DNA of 64,000 nucleotides, taken from positions 62,001-126,000 of the forward strand of contig NC_013930.1 of the NCBI RefSeq assembly GCF_000025545.1, written 5' to 3'. The DNA comes from Thioalkalivibrio sp. K90mix. GTDB taxonomy: Bacteria; Pseudomonadota; Gammaproteobacteria; Ectothiorhodospirales; Ectothiorhodospiraceae. Positions 1 through 6,442 of the stretch are shown one piece after another (position 1 is the first letter of the stretch; each line of letters begins with the position of its first letter). Below the pieces are notes generated by a model that saw only the letters and a program-made list of their open reading frames with translations, did no database searches and had not been told where the DNA came from. The position numbers and the translations under genes were made by a program.

Positions 1-1435
1 GCCCCTGACCACCCACCGCCAGCGACAGGTAGCCGCGCACCGGTGATGAGGACAGTTGCAGCAGGGCCCGTTCGCGCTGGGACGCCCGGAGAATCGAGCG
101 TGTCCGCTTCAGCAGCGCGAGAAGGCCGGGATCGGCCGTGTGCTGGCGGGCCCTTTCCGCGCGCCCGATGAGGGCGTCAACGGCCTGGTGCAGCCGACCC
201 GCCTGAACCTGAACCGCCGCATAGCGATCATCGCCCGGAAACAGCAGGATCTCCCCGCCCCGCTCGGGGAACCGGTTGTGCAAATCCTTCAGGACCTCTT
301 CGACCGCCTCGAGGTCCCGCTTACCCGTCTTCAGCAACAACGCCGCGGGCAGTGAGCGCAAAAGGCGCGGGAGCTGATCCAGCGAGGCCGTCGGGGACAG
401 GACGGCGTTGGCGTTTTCCTCGAACTGGTGGGCCTCGTCAAGCACAAGGACCTCGTGAGGCGGCAACAGGTAGCGCTCGAGGCCGATCATTCGGGCGTGG
501 AGCGCGTACATCGCGTGCGTGCAGAACACGATCGGCGCATCCCCTTCCAGATCCCGTGCCGCCATTGCCGCCCGAATCCCCGGATCGGTTTCGCTTTCTG
601 CGTCGCCTCCGATCTCCTCCGCCGACAGCTCCAATTCCTCCACCCCGTACCCATCCGGCAGCAGCGTGGCGAGATCATCGGTCAGGTGGGAGACCGGTTG
701 TCCTTCAACCGACGCGAAGGCTGCGGTCGAGTCGGTTCGCCCCGCCGGCGCACCTGCATCCAGCCATTGCAGCAGGGCTGAACCCGAGGCCTGGGTCTCC
801 GGGTCGGAACCCGACTGCATCAAGGAGGCGAGCTGGCGGGCGCGGCCGGCATGGAAGAATTGTGCCGCGCCGAGAAAGAACTGCATGGGTCGATTCAGCC
901 CTGGGCAGGATCCGAACTCCCGCGCCAGTGCCGCCAGCACGCCCAGCGTGGGCCCGCACACCACCACCCGCTCGCGCCCGGCGGCCAGGGCATCCTCCAC
1001 CGCTTGTGCCACCGCGCGGCCCTTGCCGGTACCGGTGGCTGCCTCCGCCAGCAAGATCGCATTGGCCGCCAACCCCTCGGCCAGCGGAGCATAGAAACGT
1101 CCCTGCTCCGGGCGCATCCAGTCCGGGCCTTCCGCCCTCCGATCCGCGGCCTCTGTTCGCTTCGAACGTGGTTCCCCACCCGGCTGATTCAGGTGGCCGT
1201 GCAGGAGTTCGCTCAGTACCTCGGACCACGGCTCATCCCCCTGGCGCAGACCGGACAGCACGGCGAGATCCCGTGCCCCGAGATTGATGGAAATCGAGTC
1301 AAGGCCCACAGCCGGCAACCGCCGGCGGCGGGCGGTATGCGCCGCGGCGTGAAGGCGCTCCCGAAAGAAGCGGCTCTGCCCGGTGGCGGGGATGTCGGTG
1401 AGGCGTTCGGGGCTGTACTTGAGTCGAATCTGCAT
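1..1435 (-). CDS. csf4: Csf4 / CasDinG helicase of type IV-A CRISPR-Cas (C-terminus outside window)
   Basis: DinG-family superfamily 2 helicase. Translating the minus strand from ATG 1435 gives about 478 residues before the window edge, so the C-terminal part is missing from view. Walker A (ATGTGKG, residues ~133-139) and the Walker B/DEAH box (LDEAHQ, ~332-337) are intact. A ~110-residue N-terminal extension precedes the ATPase core, as in known CasDinG proteins. I see no four-cysteine Fe-S cluster, unlike chromosomal DinG. In type IV-A systems this helicase is recruited to DNA bound by the crRNA complex and is needed for plasmid interference or silencing. It is divergent from csf5-csf1-csf2-csf3 across a 90-bp gap. 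Family call from motifs plus context; confident. Confidence 0.9.
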   Translation of the reverse strand, partial: MQIRLKYSPERLTDIPATGQSRFFRERLHAAAHTARRRRLPAVGLDSISINLGARDLAVLSGLRQGDEPWSEVLSELLHGHLNQPGGEPRSKRTEAADRRAEGPDWMRPEQGRFYAPLAEGLAANAILLAEAATGTGKGRAVAQAVEDALAAGRERVVVCGPTLGVLAALAREFGSCPGLNRPMQFFLGAAQFFHAGRARQLASLMQSGSDPETQASGSALLQWLDAGAPAGRTDSTAAFASVEGQPVSHLTDDLATLLPDGYGVEELELSAEEIGGDAESETDPGIRAAMAARDLEGDAPIVFCTHAMYALHARMIGLERYLLPPHEVLVLDEAHQFEENANAVLSPTASLDQLPRLLRSLPAALLLKTGKRDLEAVEEVLKDLHNRFPERGGEILLFPGDDRYAAVQVQAGRLHQAVDALIGRAERARQHTADPGLLALLKRTRSILRASQRERALLQLSSSPVRGYLSLAVGGQG

Positions 1436-1525
1436 CCTTGCATCCTGTATAAACCAAACCATGTTTACTTTACAGCATACAGGCTCTGGACTACGGTAGG
1501 AAACGCTGACAACAAGGAGGTTCCA
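1436..1525. promoter_or_regulatory. Divergent csf4 / csf5 promoter region with inverted repeat
   Basis: This is the only gap between the two csf transcription units, so both promoters should lie here. It is noticeably AT-richer than its surroundings. An inverted repeat, CCTGTAT at 1444-1450 and ATACAGG at 1477-1483, has centres about 33 bp apart (three helical turns), as expected for a dimeric regulator. On the minus strand TGTAAA, 17 bp and TATACA could form a promoter for csf4. A strong Shine-Dalgarno (AAGGAGG, 1514-1520) fixes the csf5 start. The promoter assignment is inference. Confidence 0.5.
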
Positions 1526-2227
1526 ATGTACTTCGCACACACCGTGCTCTGGCCGGGCAAACCGCCCGCCGCCTATCGCCGGATCCTCGCCTCACTCGTA
1601 CCCGATGAAGGCGAATTCCAGATCCCGCCGGAGATCTTCCACTACGGCCCCGATGGCAAGCCGCTTCAGGGGCTCTCGCCATTTCGGTTTTCGTCGAAAT
1701 CCGGTGACGGCGACCAGACCCAACTGGTGCTCTCAGCCATCGGGCCGCAGGCGGTTGCAATGCTGCGCCGCGAGACCTGGAAGATCACTCACCTGCTCAG
1801 TGAATCGAAGGGGCACCCGCTGGCGGATCGCACCCACACGGGCTACTGCGAACTGCGCGTCGCTCCGCGACCGGAGACATTTTTGGTAAACCACATGATC
1901 GCCGAGCGCCACCAGCGCGAGCGCGGCGCGTCGTCGGACCCCGAGGTAATTCGACGCAAGATCCTAGCGGGACTCGAAGCGCAATGCGCCCTGCTCGGCC
2001 GCCCGCTGCCGGAGGGCGTCGAGGAGGCGATTTACGACATCCGCCCCAGCGAAAAGACCTTCGCGACCCCGATCGCGGGCGGCATGGTCGGGGTAGGACC
2101 GCACGAGATCGAGATGGATGCCGCCCTCGAGATCAAGGGGCCGTGGCATGTTGGGTCCCTCGCCGCCCGCGGCTTCGGGCGCATCCTGCAACCGCGCCGG
2201 GCACAGGACCGGAAGGTGGCGGCATGA
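1526..2227 (+). CDS. csf5: Csf5, Cas6-like crRNA-processing endoribonuclease (type IV-A)
   Basis: 233-residue RAMP-fold protein expected to cut the CRISPR precursor RNA at the repeat hairpin and stay bound to the crRNA in the Csf complex. The start at 1526 follows AAGGAGG by five bases. The C-terminus has a glycine-rich RAMP loop (AARGFGRIL, residues ~214-222). It opens the four-gene plus-strand operon, and its stop overlaps the csf1 start (ATGA). The call rests on position, size and the RAMP loop; catalytic residues cannot be assigned by eye because Cas6-type enzymes diverge strongly. The GC-rich hairpin of the nearby repeats (CACGTCCC / GGGGCGTG) is a fitting substrate. Confidence 0.8.
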   Translation: MYFAHTVLWPGKPPAAYRRILASLVPDEGEFQIPPEIFHYGPDGKPLQGLSPFRFSSKSGDGDQTQLVLSAIGPQAVAMLRRETWKITHLLSESKGHPLADRTHTGYCELRVAPRPETFLVNHMIAERHQRERGASSDPEVIRRKILAGLEAQCALLGRPLPEGVEEAIYDIRPSEKTFATPIAGGMVGVGPHEIEMDAALEIKGPWHVGSLAARGFGRILQPRRAQDRKVAA

Positions 2228-2982
2228 GGGCCGTACCCAGCCCCTCACGGATGCTGGCCGAGGCCACCGGGCTCGAGCCTATCGGGGGCCCGGCGCCCGA
2301 GGCCTGTACCTGTCGTCTGTGTGGCGGAGCCGTGGCCGCCGGAGAACCGCGCTTCGAGCAGAAGTTCGGCGCGACATTCAACGATGGCCCCGCGACCCTG
2401 GACCGGGTCGGCAACTGGATCTGCGGCTGGTGCGGGCCCTTTCTTGAAGCCGCCCAGATGACGCAGATGCAGGGGGTATTGGTGCATCAAGCGGAGGGCG
2501 AACGCGGCCAGGCCTGGCGGGTGACTCGTAAGGCGCACATCCGCTGGGCGTTCGAACAGAACTTTGAGGGGCCGCTGGTCATCGCGCTCGCTACCCGGAA
2601 ACGGGAACATCTGATCTGGCAGGCACCGGTCAGCCTGTCACCGGATGTCCTGCAACTGCGTGTTGGTCGCGACACCCTCCTGGTCCGACGCCCGGTGCTG
2701 GATCGCTACCGCGAGGCGGCCACGGATGAGCGCCTGGAATCACTGTTTCCGAGAACGGCCGCGGACAAGCGGCTCTACCGACTGGGGCAGCAGCTCGAAC
2801 AGGCATCGATGGGCGGATTCGATGGCCCGCGCGCGTGGTACGCCGATCTTCCCGAGGACCTGGTGCGCGCCTATGAGGCCCTGGGCCCCGGCGAGCTGTG
2901 GTTCGCCCAATACGTCCTGACCCAGGCGCTGGACGAACCGCCCCGGTTCAAGTTCGACCGCCTGAACCCACCGAAAGACTGA
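2224..2982 (+). CDS. csf1: Csf1, zinc-finger large-subunit-like protein of type IV-A complex
   Basis: 252 residues, starting at ATG 2224 inside the csf5 stop (4-bp overlap, translational coupling). The N-terminal third has two paired-cysteine knuckles (C30-x2-C33 and C67-x2-C70), the hallmark zinc-binding feature of Csf1. Csf1 is the Cas8-like signature protein of type IV and is thought to sit at the crRNA 5' end and contribute to target recognition. It lies between csf5 and csf2, the usual IV-A order. Beyond the zinc motif the sequence is poorly conserved and no nuclease motif is visible. Confidence 0.85.
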   Translation: MRAVPSPSRMLAEATGLEPIGGPAPEACTCRLCGGAVAAGEPRFEQKFGATFNDGPATLDRVGNWICGWCGPFLEAAQMTQMQGVLVHQAEGERGQAWRVTRKAHIRWAFEQNFEGPLVIALATRKREHLIWQAPVSLSPDVLQLRVGRDTLLVRRPVLDRYREAATDERLESLFPRTAADKRLYRLGQQLEQASMGGFDGPRAWYADLPEDLVRAYEALGPGELWFAQYVLTQALDEPPRFKFDRLNPPKD

Positions 2983-3006
2983 AAGCCACTGAAGAAGGAA
3001 CTTGAG

Positions 3007-4056
3007 ATGATTCGACTCGAAGGAACGCTGTACACAACCAGCCCGCTGCACATCACCGATGCCAGTCAGGATCGGCGCATCGAGAGCGGGAATTCCACGA
3101 TGCCAGTCACCGGCACGCAAACACTGACGGTCGTGAGCCGCGACCCGGATTCCGGGGAGACCCATACCCGCCGGGTCCCGGTCATCCCGAGCAACTCGAT
3201 CCGGGGGCGTATCCGCCGCGCCGGCGCGGATGTCCTGATGGAAGCGCTGAAGGCCAAGGGCGAGAATCTGACTCTGCCAGCCTATCACACGGTCTGCGCC
3301 GGGACCGCCGACGGGCGGCCGGACAAGGGCAGCTCCGTCAGTCTGAGCGCGCTGCACCAGCGCCGGGAGCACCCGTTCATCGGCCTGTTCGGGGGCGGCC
3401 CCGAAATGGTCGAGTCCCGCTTTCTCACCGATACCGCCTGGGCCCTGGTGCCCGAGACGGTCGCAAGCATCGATGTGCCGGCCGCCTGCGAGGATGCCGT
3501 GGTGGATCCGATGGGGCGGGAAAAGCGCCTGCCACTGACGCAGGTGATCTACTTCCGCCGTATGGACGACATCCTCCAGTTCTCCGATCCGAAAGCCGCC
3601 GAGCGGATCGAGGACTACGAGACGGCCGCTCAGGAATGGCTCGATAATCAGCGCACCCGTAGCAACGGCGATGAGGAGCGCGGGGATCGCGTGCAGGGAT
3701 GGAATGCCACGGAGATCGTGCTGGCGGGCATGCCGTTCTCTTTTCGGATCGGGACCACCACCAGCAGCAGCGAAGTGCAGGATGGGCTTTTGCTGGCGGC
3801 GCTGGAACGCTTCGTCGAGCGCTTCCCGAACCTGGGCGGCTGGAAGGTGAAGGGGTTCGGTCGTTACGACCTGTCCTCGATCCGCATGTCCTGTGACGGT
3901 GAGGACGCGGGCCTGGTGTTCACCCGCGACGGCGGGCAGCTCCGACTCAACCGCGACAACCCGGCAGTGGCCGAGCGTCTGGACGCCTGGGCGTCCTACG
4001 CGAACTCGGATGCACTGACGGCGGCTGAGATCCAGGAATGGGCGAAGGCCGCGTGA
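3007..4056 (+). CDS. csf2: Csf2, Cas7-like crRNA backbone protein
   Basis: 349-residue Cas7-family RAMP protein that should polymerise along the crRNA spacer to form the filament of the type IV complex. It starts at ATG 3007, about 7 bases after a GAAGGA ribosome binding site. The N-terminus (MIRLEGTLYTTSPLHI) and the segment VIPSNSIRGRIRR (about residues 59-71) match the usual start and glycine/arginine patch of Csf2/Cas7-type RAMPs, and GGWKVKGFGRYD near residue 280 is a typical RAMP glycine-rich loop. It follows csf1 after 24 bp and runs into csf3. Confidence 0.9.
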   Translation: MIRLEGTLYTTSPLHITDASQDRRIESGNSTMPVTGTQTLTVVSRDPDSGETHTRRVPVIPSNSIRGRIRRAGADVLMEALKAKGENLTLPAYHTVCAGTADGRPDKGSSVSLSALHQRREHPFIGLFGGGPEMVESRFLTDTAWALVPETVASIDVPAACEDAVVDPMGREKRLPLTQVIYFRRMDDILQFSDPKAAERIEDYETAAQEWLDNQRTRSNGDEERGDRVQGWNATEIVLAGMPFSFRIGTTTSSSEVQDGLLLAALERFVERFPNLGGWKVKGFGRYDLSSIRMSCDGEDAGLVFTRDGGQLRLNRDNPAVAERLDAWASYANSDALTAAEIQEWAKAA

Positions 4057-4712
4057 TGGCGTCGGAAACGATGGAGCCCCTGCGCATTACCGGGCGGATG
4101 CACGGGCTGATGATCGAGCCCGAGCGACCGATCGCACTCGACGGGATTCTGGCCTGGGCCATAGTCGAGCGCGCCCGCATGGAGGGAGCGGAGGATCCGC
4201 TGGAGGCGCAGGAGTCGTTGCCGCTGGCGTTCGATGCGGACCGGAGCGTCTGGAAGGCCAGTTGGATCTTCCGGCGCTACGAAAGCCCACTCCAGACCCG
4301 CCAGCAGACGAAGAAAACCGACGTGCCTGCCCTGCTCGACGGGCGCAACGCCGGACACTGGGAAGGGCGTGTGGATGCGATTGCCACGGGTACCGGCATG
4401 TACAAGGGGGCCGTCCTGGACCGGACCTACCGGCAGATCAGTGAGGTTTCGGCCTGGTGCATCGGGAACCGCGAGCGTATCGAGGAGCTTCTGGGGATGG
4501 TTAATGGCCTGGGATCTCTGCGGCGGCAGGGCTTCGGGCGAATCTCGGGGTGGGCCGTGGAGTCTGATCCAGAAGCTGAAAACCAGTGGAGCCAGCGTGC
4601 CCTGCCGAACAACCCCGGCGGGTTCCTGCGTTCGACCGGGGCCCTGTCTCCGCCCTACTGGCGACAGGATCGGGTTCAACCCATCTGGACACCAATGACG
4701 GATCAGCTCTGA
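4056..4712 (+). CDS. csf3: Csf3, Cas5-like crRNA 5'-handle protein
   Basis: 218 residues from ATG 4056, which overlaps the csf2 stop (TGATG). An in-frame ATG at 4038 would add six residues and is the alternative start. The Cas5-group RAMP glycine-rich loop (SLRRQGFGRISG) lies near residues 154-165. Csf3 should cap the 5' handle of the crRNA next to Csf1. It is the last gene before the array, so the locus is complete for effector genes. No cas1 or cas2 is present, as expected for type IV, which borrows adaptation from elsewhere. Confidence 0.87.
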   Translation: MASETMEPLRITGRMHGLMIEPERPIALDGILAWAIVERARMEGAEDPLEAQESLPLAFDADRSVWKASWIFRRYESPLQTRQQTKKTDVPALLDGRNAGHWEGRVDAIATGTGMYKGAVLDRTYRQISEVSAWCIGNRERIEELLGMVNGLGSLRRQGFGRISGWAVESDPEAENQWSQRALPNNPGGFLRSTGALSPPYWRQDRVQPIWTPMTDQL

Positions 4713-4902
4713 AGTAGGTAAGTCCGCCGATGCCTTGCGAGCGCTCCGGTGGTGGTCTTAACCCCGGGGAGCGCTCGCGGGCGTTGCCGTGCGGGTTTCC
4801 GGGGCATCGAGGGAAAATCGATGGAACTCCTGGGCAACAGGGAGCGGACCACTCGCAAAACGGGCCTTCAGGCCTTGTCGGGGCGGGCTTGTGGAGCGGT
4901 CT
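4713..4902 (+). promoter_or_regulatory. CRISPR leader with perfect 11-bp inverted repeat
   Basis: This is the 190-bp non-coding stretch between csf3 and the first repeat. It contains a perfect inverted repeat, GCGAGCGCTCC at 4737-4747 and its complement at 4768-4778, with a 20-nt loop. The stem lacks a following T-run, so it is not a standard terminator. It may be an attenuator, a protein site or a processing structure. I could not identify a convincing sigma-70 promoter for the array, which may be co-transcribed with csf3. Confidence 0.5.
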
Positions 4903-5448
4903 GTGGAAAGCACGTCCCTGTGGGGGCGTGGTTGGAACCGGGGATGCGGCCGCGACCGCCGAGCTTCGGAGATGGTGGAAAGCACGTCCCTGTGGGGGCG
5001 TGGTTGGAACGCAAGCCGTCCTGGAGGAGGTTCGAGCAGTAGGGCCGGTGGAAAGCACGTCCCTGTGGGGGCGTGGTTGGAACCAAATCGGACGGGAGAT
5101 CACTCATCTCCGTCTTGTCGTGGAAAGCACGTCCCTGTGGGGGCGTGGTTGGAACAGCGCCTACACCCGATTCTGGACACCGCGCTCGACGTGGAAAGCA
5201 CGTCCCTGTGGGGGCGTGGTTGGAACCTGGAGGGCGGCGATGAACGAGCCACGGACCCGGCGGTGGGAAGCACGTCCCTGTGGGGGCGTGGTTGGAACCA
5301 CCGGATAGATCGCCGGGCCGCGCCCGGTCAGGCCTCGTGGAAAGCACGCCCCTGTGGGGGACGTGGTTGGAACCGTGTGATTGTGTATTGGCGAGCCCCG
5401 ATCCGGGACTCGTGGAAAGCACGCCCCAGAGGGGGGTGTGGTTGCAAT
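4903..5448 (+). CRISPR. Type IV-A CRISPR array, 8 repeats and 7 spacers
   Basis: Repeats begin at 4903, 4975, 5048, 5120, 5191, 5263, 5337 and 5412. They are 36 bp, starting GTGGAAAGCACGTCCC and ending GGCGTGGTTGGAAC; the last two are 37 bp. Repeat 6 has one substitution, repeat 7 an inserted base, and repeat 8 several changes including GTTGCAAT at its end, so the array decays away from the leader. Spacers are 35-38 bp. The repeat can fold into a stem, CACGTCCC pairing with GGGGCGTG around a short loop, the likely Csf5 site. Orientation follows the csf operon. No spacer obviously matches elsewhere in this window by eye. Confidence 0.96.
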
Positions 5449-5697
5449 ATGCACGGCCTGGGTCCGATGGAACAGGCAAGACCCTGGAAATCACCGGCTC
5501 TCAGAAGTTGGTGTCTGTAACGCAGCGGGCTGAACGAGGTCGTGGAAGACAGTTAGGATGGTAATCACGCTCGAGAGGGTATGGTTGCAGCGAACAAGGG
5601 ACCGCCATCATTATCAGTGCTGACCCTCCGACCATTGGAATTCACGCCTGAATGTGGGCGTGGCAAGGATGCCGAAAAGTAAAGAAGGGAGGCGGTT
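5449..5697 (+). repeat. Eroded continuation of the CRISPR array
   Basis: No gene is seen here. At least two decayed repeat copies are recognisable: about 5560-5591 (contains CACGCTCGAGAGGG followed by TATGGTTGCAGC) and about 5635-5670 (GGAATTCACGCC then TGTGGGCGTGGCAAGGA). Their spacing fits further spacer-repeat units after repeat 8. This is consistent with an older, longer array degraded at its leader-distal end. The stretch also carries TCTGTAACGCAG at 5514-5525, identical to the operator-like repeat before the Xre-RES operon at 14366. Confidence 0.55.
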
Positions 5698-5832
5698 ATG
5701 TCGAGCGAGGAAACGCGAGAGAAGCAGCGAAAGGAAAACGAATCGAAGGGCGATCCGGCCGCTTCCCTGATGGCAAAGCAGATGCAGAGGATTGGGCGGG
5801 AGGATGAAGACCCCGACCTAGAAACAGCCTAA
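5698..5832 (+). CDS. Small hydrophilic protein, 44 residues
   Basis: ATG 5698 follows a good ribosome binding site (GAAGGGAGG) and opens a 44-codon frame ending in TAA. The product is highly charged, rich in Glu, Lys and Arg, with no cysteine and no membrane segment. It lies just beyond the eroded CRISPR tail on the same strand as the csf operon. I recognise no family. The ribosome binding site is the main support for calling it. Confidence 0.4.
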   Translation: MSSEETREKQRKENESKGDPAASLMAKQMQRIGREDEDPDLETA

Positions 5833-5892
5833 CGGAAGCTCGAATCGATGTCTCGAGGGAACCCGGACGGGAAAGATGGGCCCGAAGGCGAC

Positions 5893-6183
5893 TTAACGGG
5901 TAAGGACCCGGCCTGAAATCGGACCCAGACGATACTTCGCGATCGTGCCGTCGACGATAGCCTCGGCCACCCGAATGGCGTCCTCGGGGGCAACATCGAA
6001 CCGCTCCCGGGGGTGAACGATTCGGCCGGTGCCGCTGCCCAGTTGCGTCAGGGTCGACTTTGGGAAGCCGTAGAGTTCGGGGAAGTGATAAATGAACGCC
6101 TCATCCGGCCCGGTAACGGCCTCTTCGAGACCGCCCATGATCTTGGCTTGTTGACTGCCATTAGAGTCCCTTCTGCTATTCAA
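5893..6183 (-). pseudogene. Remnant of a GIY-YIG (T5orf172-like) protein
   Basis: The C-terminal ~45 residues (HPRERFDVAPEDAIRVAEAI onward) are clearly homologous to the C-terminus of the truncated GIY-YIG protein at 37516. Near residue 27 there is a DEAFIYHFPELYG stretch resembling the N-terminal strand of such proteins, but the middle part with the catalytic domain (the KIGYT...RI region) is absent. It therefore looks like an internally deleted copy rather than a working nuclease. No module or clear ribosome binding site precedes it. Confidence 0.55.
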
Positions 6184-6201
6184 GCATTGAGGCGAAATCC
6201 A

Positions 6202-6330
6202 TCAGGAGCCCAGCCACTCGTCAAACGATTTGACCGGCCAGCCAAGCTGCTCCGCAGAGGCACGATAGATCTCGTATTCTTCGCGCTGATCGCCCCGGTG
6301 GCGTGTTTGCCAGCCCTCTCGGGGACGCAT
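6202..6330 (-). CDS. Possible small protein, 42 residues
   Basis: A 43-codon minus-strand frame starts at ATG 6330 (MRPREGWQ...) and ends with the plausible C-terminus WPVKSFDEWLGS. The amino-acid make-up looks protein-like, but the ribosome binding site is weak. The same reading frame is open a little upstream, and a nine-codon frame (MEIEIEPAK) overlaps it. It could be the 3' end of a gene broken by a frameshift. I do not recognise it. Confidence 0.3.
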   Translation of the reverse strand: MRPREGWQTRHRGDQREEYEIYRASAEQLGWPVKSFDEWLGS

Positions 6331-6442
6331 AAGCGGGTCACTTTGCTGGTTCAATCTCGATCTCCATTTGACGGTTCAAGGAAAGCCTAGCCCGGACACC
6401 GCATCCCGTCGATTTCTCGAGCACGGACTCCAGCGCCCGGCC

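Noticed and set aside
352-2227. Long plus-strand frames over csf4
   Set aside because: They overlap the DinG gene, whose Walker A and DEAH motifs are on the minus strand; only the part from ATG 1526 is a real plus-strand gene.
4730-5520. Open frames through the CRISPR array (repetitive peptides on both strands)
   Set aside because: The repeats simply happen to be open in several frames; no ribosome binding site, and the array explains the pattern.
5893-6183. A working GIY-YIG nuclease at this position
   Set aside because: The catalytic middle is missing; only ends are recognisable.
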